Assembly: GCA_938743325.2 (NCBI GenBank)
Contig: OW568867.1
Coordinates: 372,001 to 436,000 of the forward strand
DNA: 64,000 nt
Reading direction: 5' to 3'
Source: Pycnococcus provasolii
Lineage: Eukaryota; Chlorophyta; Pseudoscourfieldiophyceae; Pseudoscourfieldiales; Pycnococcaceae
In this document: piece by piece, positions 17,901-26,182 of the stretch
Layout of the letters: each line of letters begins with the position of its first letter
Position numbering within the stretch: position 1 is the first letter of the stretch
Translations under genes and position numbers: made by a program
Notes under the pieces: generated by a model
Databases searched by the model: none
What the model was told of the DNA's origin: nothing
What the model saw: the letters and a program-made list of their open reading frames with translations, nothing else

Positions 17901-18972
17901 CGCAGGCGCGAAGAGACTGCATGGCACGTCCGACGAGAGTGCGTGACGCGACGGAGTCGGCAGACGTTCCCAAGATTGGCGAAAGCAGCGCGTCAATCAC
18001 GGAACCACATTTGCTGCGCGTGACCACGAGCGCATGCTGCGGTGCAACCGCAACCCAGTCACTGGAATGCGACGTGACGGGCTCGGACGCGACGATGCAC
18101 GCCTTGGATCTTCTGTCCTGGCGCGTGAAGCCGTGCTCCTTGGTGGACTCGTTTTGTTTTCCGAAGCTCGTCCCGAGCGCGTAGTACAGCGACGCGCACT
18201 TCGCGCTGTCTTGGCTGGCATACCGCGTGGCGATGAGGCACGAGCCGTCACTCATGCAGAAGTTCAGCAGGCTCACGTTTCCGTCGGCACCCGGCGGTAT
18301 TCCCGCGGCGTCATCCGCCGCCTCCTGCTCCCTTCCCATGGACGTGACGATGGCGATAACCTTCTCCACACACGACAGGAGCTCTTGTGGCGACCTCGCT
18401 CTCGTGTTCCAGTCGTGCGTGCCGTCGTACAGTTGGTTCAGGAACAGCGCAAAGCACACGGCGGAGTCCGAGTGAAAGCTGTGAACGAGCTCGTACACGC
18501 CATCGGACAGCGTGTCGAGCAGCTTGCGCCGCATTCGTTGGAAGCGCGCCACACCTCCGTTGTGCATCCACATGTACCTCCCACACCCGAACGGGTGACA
18601 GTTCGTCTCGCTGACTGGTATTCCGGGGTACGCGGCTCTGACGTGCGCGAAGAGGAGCGAGCTTTCAATCTTCTCGCACAGCTTCGTGAGGTTGCAGTTG
18701 TTCCACGCGGGCGCCGTGGATGTGAAAATGCACGGCGAGATGTCATCCTTGTTATTTTGGGAGGTGCCGTCTCCAGAGCCCCCCGAGGTGGAGTCCGAAG
18801 AAGGCTTGTACCACCCGATACCGAATCCGTCCGCGTTGAGCGAGCCTGGCAGGCCGATGGACTGCACGCGTTCGTTCGCGGAGTACGACTGCACCAAGAT
18901 GGAGTGCTTGGGCTTCGTGACGAGGTCACTGGCGAGGCGACGCGGGCCCAGGTACGCCATGAGGCGGCACAT
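14902..18972 (-). CDS. Dug3-Dug2 fusion: class II glutamine amidotransferase + WD40 + M20 peptidase
   Basis: One uninterrupted frame of 1356 residues. Starting at 18972 gives MCRLMAYLGP, placing the class II amidotransferase nucleophile at Cys2; NADGFGIGWYKP and NCHPFGCGRYMWMHNGGVARF complete a Dug3-type domain (1 to about 290). A WD40 propeller follows (about 390-790; repeats such as SASDASIRAWDIV-like and HVLSGSADSTIRVWDVN). The last part (about 857-1356) is an M20 metallopeptidase with metal ligands in YGHYDVQP, RGATDNKGP, EGEEENG, KDLHSGNDGG and HFPLGQSTDSPH. In yeast, Dug2 is WD40+M20 and Dug3 is the amidotransferase; together they cleave the gamma-glutamyl bond of glutathione and Dug1 finishes Cys-Gly. 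Here both are one polypeptide. Domains are seen; glutathione as substrate follows from the family. Confidence 0.85.
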   Translation of the reverse strand: MCRLMAYLGPRRLASDLVTKPKHSILVQSYSANERVQSIGLPGSLNADGFGIGWYKPSSDSTSGGSGDGTSQNNKDDISPCIFTSTAPAWNNCNLTKLCEKIESSLLFAHVRAAYPGIPVSETNCHPFGCGRYMWMHNGGVARFQRMRRKLLDTLSDGVYELVHSFHSDSAVCFALFLNQLYDGTHDWNTRARSPQELLSCVEKVIAIVTSMGREQEAADDAAGIPPGADGNVSLLNFCMSDGSCLIATRYASQDSAKCASLYYALGTSFGKQNESTKEHGFTRQDRRSKACIVASEPVTSHSSDWVAVAPQHALVVTRSKCGSVIDALLSPILGTSADSVASRTLVGRAMQSLRACEVPGKCVLMPSSCIGAGSNSAVGGMASAIGTDSTHILSKHDSGVTALSSRSGVLYSGASDASIRAWDIVKLECIAKLFGHRRAILGLAVTDDDGSLLSCAGRTIKQWDIKSGAANARCTCSVQLPKQTGDILSLAAHGNRVAIGLMDGSVHLYDMHDLFDHGNLDLERSMTSPAGIRCPLPGGPCTIPLLQVDEHVSVIAGRAVQTPISTHSTPARPGTPFVRAVPAATAGAHGDTGYYRHCAAVFATLFVNGSRMPMIVSGGGDGHVLVWEYEMEHGDARQQTLMRCASVLYGHRGAVLCLCSVPTRDENDVHVLSGSADSTIRVWDVNLRSCVSSLQAHCGHVLGLCALPGKGSSFASCGDDGCVLLWRNFKVVNRLDVWPLKSGFNPSTASSLATFPPERLGLLSLSVCSSSRGASFICCGTADGTIRCLSLHGGCMGVDDEEEEGEEGEGNIVTPMRAAKRHRAEIGGIARAMSVPSASVKMGNGAEVRCYDAEMEEELRPFVAIRSVSVGGMRRSSCLAAASFLLELLERKLGAQVQLLNPPPNPLTGDERNPIVLGRVGCDPDLPTLCFYGHYDVQPALENDWRTPPWELNSINGYLYGRGATDNKGPILAMVFALREVLDECSSSGSRLPCNVTFVLEGEEENGSGGFDEAIKSPEARAILGTSTDVVLISNTLWLNDTQPCLTWGMRGMMTISVEVSGPEKDLHSGNDGGAFSEPMRDLVKVLGTLYSDDRGNDGPRLAVRGIYDGVSTSSASALHGCDAPGIFDTELYRQSIGVPALCACGAGEVLRARWCEPSMSIVDIELPQAEAETVQDRRDRDPSPAGDESVHGANSAWRKFGPTRFSVIPCKAVGKVSIRFVPDQTPESVSRSFEQHIRDAFARLGGDNRVSVTIHNTGMWWLGDPSNKFYQAAKGALEAEWGREVLFVREGGTMPVTYLLEKAMFCPALHFPLGQSTDSPHVANERIGRQNLFKGRSSLRRFLHSLAHACPSSA

Positions 18973-19395
18973 GATAAGAACTATGATATGACGAATGCGA
19001 GGGATGAGAATGAAACCGAATAAGAAACACGGCCGGCCGCCTGAAACAGGAGGATTCCACTCAGAGCTTGGGGAGGGCATTTGGGGGAGATTTTTTCAAT
19101 AAGAATTGGGCACTCCCCCTTGCCCAAGGACTTTTCACATTATTCCCATGTCGTAATTGTCATGGGCTTGTTTCACGGGACCATCTCCTTTCGAAACATC
19201 TTGGTGACGTTCTTCTTGACGGTGTGGGACCCACAAGTTGTGGGACCCGTGCAGCGGTGCAGCGGTGCAGAATCACCAGGGCTGCATGGAGAACGTCACG
19301 TGATGAACCCTTTACCCGTCGACGGATCACGTGAACTGCTCACCTTAACTTGCCTATCATCCCAGGTCAAAGAAGGGAAAACAAATAGGATGGTA
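18973..19395. other. intergenic, no gene recognised
   Basis: Upstream region of the Dug fusion. The frame of that gene stays open to 19080, but the added residues do not fit a class II amidotransferase. A 118-codon plus-strand frame (19081-19437) has no recognisable content and runs into the repeat below. Confidence 0.45.
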
Positions 19396-19635
19396 TATTG
19401 GGTAGTTTTTAGGAAAGTAAGAATGAATGTTACTTAGGTCAAAAAGTAGAGCGCGCCGCCAGCGAGCCGCTAGCGAGCCGCCAGTAGGGCGCGTCATAAG
19501 CTGGTAGAGCGCGTCAGAAAACGTCTTGAAACGTCTTGATGTGATGCCATGGTAGTGGCGGCAGGTCAAGACGTGATGAACGTCTTGAAAGTCGGTTTAA
19601 AAGATCATTCGGATGATTTAGGGGTTAGAAACCAA
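19396..19635 (-). repeat. 240-bp direct repeat, copy 1 (LTR-like)
   Basis: It is essentially identical to 19847-20086. Read on the minus strand it has a TTTTAAA box, CAAGACGTTT motifs and a GC-rich GGCGGC..GCTGGCGGCGCGC patch. This order of parts is shared with the 384-bp repeat at 34221-34988. It is best read as long-terminal-repeat or leader sequence of a Ty1/copia-like fossil; that identity is inference. Confidence 0.5.
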
Positions 19636-19846
19636 TGGGTCGTGAGCAGGGACGTCTGCGTCAGCGGGAGGTGCGTCGTTTCCTGCAGCGTTTGTTTCGG
19701 AGTTATTGCTGGTGTTTTGATCAGCGTTTTGTTGCGTGCGGCGTCGCGTATAGAACGGTGACGCGACTGCATCGGTGATGCGTTCAAGGAGGCTGGGTGT
19801 GGGCGACGACATTGTTAGGTAAAGGGAAAGTTGCGTGTCCACCAAG
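19636..19846 (-). other. 211-bp spacer between the LTR-like repeats
   Basis: On the minus strand it holds the start of a short open frame (MSSPTPSLLERITDAVASP) just after one repeat copy, the position of a gag start in an LTR element. Only a fragment of the presumed internal region is present, so the element is a fossil. Confidence 0.35.
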
Positions 19847-20086
19847 TATTGGGTAGTTTTTAGGAAAGTAAGAATGAATGTTACTTAGGTCAAAAAGTAG
19901 AGCGCGCCGCCAGCGAGCCGCTAGCGAGCCGCCAGTAGGGCGCGTCATAAGCTGGTAGAGCGCGTCAGAAAACGTCTTGAAACGTCTTGATGTGATGCCA
20001 TGGTAGTGGCGGCAGGTCAAGACGTGATGAACGTCTTGAAAGTCGGTTTAAAAGATCATTCGGATGATTTAGGGGTTAGAAACCAA
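19847..20086 (-). repeat. 240-bp direct repeat, copy 2 (LTR-like)
   Basis: Second copy, offset 451 bases from the first, same orientation. The near-identity of the copies points to a recent duplication or insertion. Confidence 0.5.
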
Positions 20087-20298
20087 AGATGGGGGTTCGC
20101 AACCAATGACCAACGGTCATAGGTACCTTTAGCCTTTAGGGCAACCGCCACCGGATCACCTCACCCCCTCACCGCCTATCTCTCAATCAACAGGTCAGGA
20201 ATCTCAACTGAGTGAGGCTCATGGAAGGTCCACTCAACTCAGGTGGTCCAATAGATGGATAAATTCATGTGAATAATCAATCTGACCTTATGTAAGTT

Positions 20299-22236
20299 TT
20301 ACAAGAGGCGCATTCTACGCACGCGGAATGTCTCCCGCCCGGCGCATCCCACGGCATAGATGGAGCCTTCATGAGGAGCAGCGAGCAGGCTCACGTTGCA
20401 AGCAAGCGGCATGCACGGCGGTGTCAACTGAACCTTCGCGTTCGCAGACGTCGCATTCTCCATCGCAGAGAGCCGCTGGCATGCCATAGCATCAACCGAG
20501 AGAAACTCCTCGTCACCCTCGCCAAAGCGTCTTCGGACGACGCCGCGGTTGCCGCCAAAGACGCAAAGCACGCCGCCGTCGTGAGCGTTGGGCCAAAGAA
20601 TAGCCATCTGAGCATCGCACCGACTCGCGCAGAATTCCTTCTGCGATGCCGTCCAAGTCACATCAGCAAATAGCTTACCTTCGTACATGTCGGTACGGTG
20701 CACTCGAACGTTTGCCATCCAAATATTCGCACCTGATGCAGGAGCACCAAAAATGTCTTCGGGAAATGCCAGGTGGTTGGCCTCGCATCCGCCGTGCAGG
20801 TACACACGAAATTGCCCAGAGGTGGTGCGGCGACAACACATTGCGCATCTCACAATACAGCCTGGATTTCGCATCGTGGCGGGCATGTCTGCGAAGGTCG
20901 TTTCTGCTCCCACCGAGTCGTCGTCGAGCAACTTTAGTCTCACGACAAGAAGGTGAAAAGCCATCCCATACTCGATGGCAGTACTCAAGTCATAAATACG
21001 ACAATGATCGATTCTCGCGCCATTCGAATCCACGTCGAATTTCTTCGGCGAGGTGACTCCAAAGAATGCGTACGCGCCACTTGCGCAGCTCGGATGCCAA
21101 CAACTGCCGTAACGCCTCGGGTGGCCGTAGATCCAGCCTTCTAGCATGTCTGGATTTTCGTGAGGGTTGTCACGTTCCAAGTATGCGAATGCCGCAAGAT
21201 CCAGAGGACAGTATGGACTGTCCTCTGGATCTTCTATGAGCTCTGTCCACTCCATCTTCACGGCATCGAATACCCACAGGTCGCCGAGTGGTTTCATACG
21301 CCAGTTCTGCCCGCCGTGAAGGAGCCACACCTCGCGCTTGTCTTCGTCGAGCGTTACCTTGCACGACGCATGGTGGAAGCGCGCACACGGTGCATCTTCC
21401 ATTTCAATGTACAGGCACGTCCAGCTCGCGCGTGCTGGTATCACGACCTGATTATTTTGCACATCCAACTCCATTATCCACGTGTCGTCCACGCGTGCGC
21501 CTCTCCCGTGTAGGCCCCCGTACAGCAAGAGCACGACGCGATTTGGGTTGACTCGTAGAGCAACGAGGTCCGCCTCACTGCAAGGTTCTGGCCAATCCGC
21601 CCCTTCGCTTTGCATGACGCGTGTCCAAGTTGAGTTTGCGAAGACCCAAAGCTGGTCGTTCGGTTGTCTGTTGTAGTTGCCAACCCCTCCAAACACGGCA
21701 ATGGTACCATGCTTTTCGTCGAGCAGGCAGCTCGCCGCGCCTTGGATCGTGTCAGGGTGTTGTGAAGAGGTGGTGTCTTCACTGATGTCATCGTCGACGT
21801 GTATAGTTTTGAGAGTTTCCGCCTGGATTGCCAAGTCTTTTGCAGTTTGTTTGGTGCTATCCATCATAGCAGCGTGGTTGGCGTTTGGTTCCTCTTCTTC
21901 TTCCTCTTCTGTTTCTTCTTCTCCTCTTCCTGTGTACACCTGTAGAATTCGCGCGTAGATGTTGTGTTCGAGCGTGAGACGACGCGTGATATCTCGTCCG
22001 AGTCGCGACGACAAAGCGAGTGATGCGAGCGATCGGCAGTCCATCATACCACCATCCATGCTGGTAACTGTAATAGGTAACTGGGATAGAGCAATATAAA
22101 GAGAAGACTCTACCAATGAGAGGTTGTTCGATGAGGATGAGGCAAACACCACCACCTCATCATAGGTGGAGCCTTTATTAACAACAATCTCCTCCTGAGA
22201 TTGTGACGACAACGACCCAGCAGCCATCAACAACAC
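20299..22236 (-). CDS. Kelch-repeat protein
   Basis: A 645-residue protein with Kelch motifs, recognised by paired glycines and a downstream W: GTIAVFGGVGNYNRQPNDQL..W, VVLLLYGGLHGRGARVDDTW, EVWLLHGGQNWRMKPLGDLW and RVYLHGGCEANHLAFPEDI, and ILWPNAHDGGVLCVFGGNRG. These would form one beta-propeller (about residues 180-600). No BTB, F-box or kinase domain is seen; the N-terminal 180 residues are Ser/Glu-rich with an acidic run. Kelch propellers bind proteins and often act as adaptors; the partner is unknown. An internal Met at 22227 is an equally good start. Confidence 0.7.
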   Translation of the reverse strand: MLLMAAGSLSSQSQEEIVVNKGSTYDEVVVFASSSSNNLSLVESSLYIALSQLPITVTSMDGGMMDCRSLASLALSSRLGRDITRRLTLEHNIYARILQVYTGRGEEETEEEEEEEPNANHAAMMDSTKQTAKDLAIQAETLKTIHVDDDISEDTTSSQHPDTIQGAASCLLDEKHGTIAVFGGVGNYNRQPNDQLWVFANSTWTRVMQSEGADWPEPCSEADLVALRVNPNRVVLLLYGGLHGRGARVDDTWIMELDVQNNQVVIPARASWTCLYIEMEDAPCARFHHASCKVTLDEDKREVWLLHGGQNWRMKPLGDLWVFDAVKMEWTELIEDPEDSPYCPLDLAAFAYLERDNPHENPDMLEGWIYGHPRRYGSCWHPSCASGAYAFFGVTSPKKFDVDSNGARIDHCRIYDLSTAIEYGMAFHLLVVRLKLLDDDSVGAETTFADMPATMRNPGCIVRCAMCCRRTTSGQFRVYLHGGCEANHLAFPEDIFGAPASGANIWMANVRVHRTDMYEGKLFADVTWTASQKEFCASRCDAQMAILWPNAHDGGVLCVFGGNRGVVRRRFGEGDEEFLSVDAMACQRLSAMENATSANAKVQLTPPCMPLACNVSLLAAPHEGSIYAVGCAGRETFRVRRMRLL

Positions 22237-22651
22237 GTCAAATCAAGACACTTGAGTCGAAATCACAAATTCACAAAACAAGTGTGCGTGGCACTACAAA
22301 CGCACAGGAGCCAGAATCAGAAGGAAAAAACAGCTCAGAAAGGACGATACGCATTGCCATCTAAGAACGGATCCCCAAATCCCAAGTTTAAAAAGGGACA
22401 ACCAGCAGAAGAATTCATCCATCCATGTGCAAGAACGGATCCCCAGTATAAGAGGACAAAAGGGGAAATGTTTGAGACTTGAGAGGTTCCGCAGGTTCGT
22501 GGAATTCCGACCCTTCTCATTCTCATTCAATATTCCACCTCCTCCAGTATTATTCCTTGCTGCCTTGTGTGTCAGCGTGTGCTTGTGCTTGTGTGTGTGC
22601 TCGTACATACACTCACAGTACCCGCCTATCTTTTATTCTATTCTATTGAGT

Positions 22652-23731
22652 ATGCTGAATCTGCTTCTTTTATGGGGACTCATTCACACAGCGAACGCAC
22701 TAGGTAACCCGCACGTTAGGGCTGCCTTACGGAGAGCGTTGGACACGCAGTACGAGGCGATTCGGAACTCACTGCAGAGGCAATTTGCAATTGCGAGAGG
22801 GGCGGCGGGTATCACGACGTCGCTGACTCCAGACGAACTCGTCGGATTCGTCGCTCGCACGAACGCGACGCTCGCGCGCATGAAGAATGCAGAAACGGGT
22901 AGCAGGCTGCGATGCGAAGTCGCGTACAGGCCGTACGCACCAATGCAGGGGTACGGGAACCACAACGCCGCGTTCAACTGGCTGAGGCGCGCGCTTGTTC
23001 GACACAGCCTCACCAAAGCTGCTGCTGGCGAGGCTATCATCTTGGTCGAGGAGGTGCCCGCAAATGACGGCGGTGAACGGAGGCACATCTCCGCCGCCAC
23101 TGTCGCCGCGGCGAGAACGTTTGCGAACTCAAACACGGCTGCGTACGCGGAGTCCGCACAGCACGCAGCCTCTGCAAATGTTGCCGCTATTGCCGCCGCC
23201 GACAATGACGACGACATGCCAACGACGCCGACGGAGCGTCTGGACGGTTCCACAAACGACGACGAGCCTTGGATACTCGTGCCTTTGCCGGCGCGCGTCT
23301 GCACGCTCCCACAGCTCGTCAATCAACTTTTGCCCATGATGGACAAGATTTTTGCGGAACCCTCAGGATCCATCTCCGGCTCGACGTCGTCACGTCCTCG
23401 CGTGCAGAGCGATGTCGATGATCACACGTGCTCCATCTGTTTGGATGCGTATGCCGATACCGCTCTCGCTTGCTGCCACCGATTCTGCGACGACTGCACA
23501 AGCGCATGGCGAAGGAACGGCAGCGGATGCCCTCTGTGCCGAGCGCCACTCCCCGACAAGGTGGATGAGTGGTGCCTGATACGTACGGATGCCGGCCAAG
23601 ACGAAGACGATAACACGAGCTCGTCTGGCGGTGTGCCACTACCAACGCAGGAAAATTCAAGCATTCCTGAAAACGTGACGCAGGAGTACATATGGGAGTG
23701 GTGCCGTAACCTGCCCGTCTTCACCTACTAA
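22652..23731 (+). CDS. RING-finger protein, probable E3 ubiquitin ligase
   Basis: The chosen start (MLNLLLLWGLIHTANALG) gives 359 residues with a hydrophobic N-terminus that could be a signal or anchor. An in-frame Met at 22427 exists, but the extension is a cysteine/leucine-rich leader without family features. A helical region follows (about 20-200), rich in Ala. Near the C-terminus (about 255-300) CSICLDAYADTALACCHRFC and then DDC, GCPLCRAP form a C3HC4 RING that would bind two zinc ions and recruit an E2. The substrate-binding part is not recognised. If the N-terminus is a true membrane segment, the protein may act at the secretory pathway. Confidence 0.7.
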   Translation: MLNLLLLWGLIHTANALGNPHVRAALRRALDTQYEAIRNSLQRQFAIARGAAGITTSLTPDELVGFVARTNATLARMKNAETGSRLRCEVAYRPYAPMQGYGNHNAAFNWLRRALVRHSLTKAAAGEAIILVEEVPANDGGERRHISAATVAAARTFANSNTAAYAESAQHAASANVAAIAAADNDDDMPTTPTERLDGSTNDDEPWILVPLPARVCTLPQLVNQLLPMMDKIFAEPSGSISGSTSSRPRVQSDVDDHTCSICLDAYADTALACCHRFCDDCTSAWRRNGSGCPLCRAPLPDKVDEWCLIRTDAGQDEDDNTSSSGGVPLPTQENSSIPENVTQEYIWEWCRNLPVFTY

Positions 23732-23947
23732 GTTAATCCTACCTCCTTAAATTATTTGTGTTTTTTCAAAAGTAAAATCATTCGAGTTCATTCTAGTTAC
23801 AGCAGCATATGGTTTACGCGTATGCCACCCAGCCCCCATCCCCTGGCTTCGAACAAAACACATAATTCAAGTGGCGACTGTGCGCCATATAGAAAAAGTA
23901 AAAAAGGTGGGAAAAAGGACTGGTGGTCTTCTCGTCTAAGACACGCT

Positions 23948-25645
23948 TTACGCCACCTTCTGAACGGGCGTGGCGACGGAGTGCTTCTTCGCCGTGCCCG
24001 TTCCCATCACAACCTCCTCAATGAGACCCTCCCACTTGCGCGCCGGCTCGGCCCATGACAGGTCCTGCGCAATGCACGCCTTGGACATGCGGGGGAACGT
24101 GGAGGGGTACGCGTCGATCGCCGCCTTGGAGGCGGAGACGACAGCCTGCACGTCCTCCGACGTGATCGTGTCGGGGTCGAGGCGGCCCATGTGGAAGCCC
24201 GTTTTGCCCTCCTTCACCGTGTCGACGAGTCCACCGACGGACGCGACGACGGGCACCGTTCCGTAGCGCATGGCGTGCAGCTGCACAAGTCCGCACGGCT
24301 CGAAGCGCGACGGCACCATCATGTAGTCCGCTCCTGCGGTGATGAGGTGAGCGACGGGCTGCGAGAACTTCACGACACCGGCGGCGCCCGGCACGGACTT
24401 CTCGAGCTGCTCGACAGCCTTCTCGAGCTTTTTCTTGCCCGTTCCGAGAATCACAACCTGTCCACCGGCGGCAACGATGCCGGGCACAGCCTTGAGCAGG
24501 ATGTCCACACCCTTCTGCTCCTCGAGGCGTCCGATGAATCCGAACACCGGTGCGGTGGGGCTCACGGGAAGGCCAACCTCAGACTGCAGCTCAGCCTTGG
24601 CAACAGCCTTGCCCTGGGCAACCGTGTCCTCGTCGTACGGGAGGGAGAGGTACTTGTCCGTCATCGGGTTCCACTCGATGACGTCCATTCCGTTGACGAT
24701 GCCCTCGATGCCAACCTGGTTGATGACTGAGGAGAGCTCGACACCACGCTCGTCGTCCGTGGCCACCTCCTTCGCGTAGTTCGGCGACACCGTGACGCAG
24801 CGGTCGGCGGAGAGGAACGCCGCCTTCATCCAGTTCACCTTCTTGAACTTGCCTCCCGTGGGCTTGATGACCTCGTCCTCGTCAGCGGGCGACGTCTCGT
24901 CGTAGATCTTCGAGTTTCCGTCCGTGAAGTCGAACTTGGCCATCGAGCTGGCGGGCAGGTTGAGCTGGTCGAACGTGTCGGGCGTGTATCGTCCCTGGAA
25001 CGCGATGTTGTGCACGCAGAAGATGCACTTGGAGTCCTTGAACTCGCCGCGCGGCTTGTAGACTTCCTTCAGGTACACGGGCACGAGGCCGGAGTGCCAG
25101 TCGTTGGCAATGAAGGTGGCGTGCTCGCCGTAGCTGAACGGGAGGCAGCGGGCAGCCTCGATGGCCGCCTGGCAGAAGAGCGCGAATCGCTTCGGGTTGT
25201 CGGCGTAGTCAGCTCCCGACTTCTGTCCGTAGAGCTTGCTTCCCGTCTTGCCCCAAACCTTCTCGAGGAAGGACGGGTGGTCGATGAAGACGCGGTCCAC
25301 CCCCTTGATCTTGGCGTGGAAGAAGCGAACCTCCTCGCCCATAATGTTGATGGTCACGGACGTGTCCCACGCCTGCGCGTACTGGTCGTAGCGCGGCTGG
25401 ATGGACATCACGCGGTGTCCTCGCTTGGCGAGTTCGATGGGCAGAGCCCCGACGACGTCACCGAGTCCTCCCGTTTTGGAGAAGGGTGCGCACTCGGTGG
25501 AGACGAAGATGATATCTTTGGGTGATTGCGTTTTCTGCACAGGTTTCGCGACCATGGCAGCACGAGGCGTCACACGCGATCCTCGGGAAACGCGCGCACG
25601 AGGCGCGGCAGTAGTAGTACGAGAAGCCATACGTGAGAAGGCCAT
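23948..25645 (-). CDS. starch synthase, granule-bound (GBSS I) type
   Basis: 565 residues. The N-terminus is rich in Ser, Arg, Thr and Ala without acidic residues, typical of a plastid transit peptide. The GT5 domain begins at IIFVSTECAPFSKTGGLGDV, with KTGGLGDV (57-64) binding ADP-glucose. GSKLYGQKSGADYADNPKRF and the ANDWHSGLVPVYLKEVY segment are characteristic of GBSS rather than soluble synthases. The GT-B C-terminal half holds GFIGRLEEQKGVD and SRFEPCGLVQLHAMRYGTVP; the second glycine loop reads ASVGGLVDTV where ASTGG is usual. GBSS extends alpha-1,4 glucan within granules, making amylose. No starch-binding or coiled-coil domain is present. This gene is a main reason to place the organism among starch-storing algae. 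Confidence 0.9.
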   Translation of the reverse strand: MAFSRMASRTTTAAPRARVSRGSRVTPRAAMVAKPVQKTQSPKDIIFVSTECAPFSKTGGLGDVVGALPIELAKRGHRVMSIQPRYDQYAQAWDTSVTINIMGEEVRFFHAKIKGVDRVFIDHPSFLEKVWGKTGSKLYGQKSGADYADNPKRFALFCQAAIEAARCLPFSYGEHATFIANDWHSGLVPVYLKEVYKPRGEFKDSKCIFCVHNIAFQGRYTPDTFDQLNLPASSMAKFDFTDGNSKIYDETSPADEDEVIKPTGGKFKKVNWMKAAFLSADRCVTVSPNYAKEVATDDERGVELSSVINQVGIEGIVNGMDVIEWNPMTDKYLSLPYDEDTVAQGKAVAKAELQSEVGLPVSPTAPVFGFIGRLEEQKGVDILLKAVPGIVAAGGQVVILGTGKKKLEKAVEQLEKSVPGAAGVVKFSQPVAHLITAGADYMMVPSRFEPCGLVQLHAMRYGTVPVVASVGGLVDTVKEGKTGFHMGRLDPDTITSEDVQAVVSASKAAIDAYPSTFPRMSKACIAQDLSWAEPARKWEGLIEEVVMGTGTAKKHSVATPVQKVA

Positions 25646-26182
25646 TCTGACTGAAGAATGGTCGAGGGAATGGGGGGGAGGGGAGGGGAGGGGCAGCTTG
25701 GACGGTGCACAGAGAACGTCGTTGAACGAGCCTCAACGAGAACGACAGCCCACAGGACAGACCCGACCCGACCCCTGATTTGCTCCGAGCCGTCAACACT
25801 TCGGAATGCATTATGGGCCTCTCGTCAGATTTTCTCGGAGCAAATCTAGCGGTTCTGCGGCCTTCCCACGGTGGACCCCGTGGATTCCCCCAACCGATAT
25901 TTTTTGGCGAGAATTTTAGTTTAGTTTAGTTTTTTTAGTTCAGGGGTTGGAATCCCTAGGAGGAGTCGAATTCCTGTTTGGTTATTACTGAGGTGCTCCC
26001 CTCCCCTCAACCTCCCTCCCCTCCCCGTTCTTCTTCTTCCCTGTCCTGTCCCCCTCCCCTCCCCATCTCATTCCTCACCTCCTCGTTTCTCACCTCTTTT
26101 TGTTTTCGATGTTTATGGCGCCTTCTCCTGATCCAACTGGCGCTGGTTTCTTGCTGCTGCTGCTGCTGCTGCCTTCAGCTGT
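25646..26182. other. intergenic, no gene recognised
   Basis: The start side holds the GBSS promoter, with a purine-rich G tract near 25670-25695. The middle has TTTAG repeats (25917-25938) and a C-rich/T-rich stretch (25995-26100). No RNA gene seen. Confidence 0.5.

Noticed and set aside
19081-19437. 118-codon plus-strand ORF as a gene
   Set aside because: No recognisable motif, and its 3' end lies inside a repeat found again 451 bases on.
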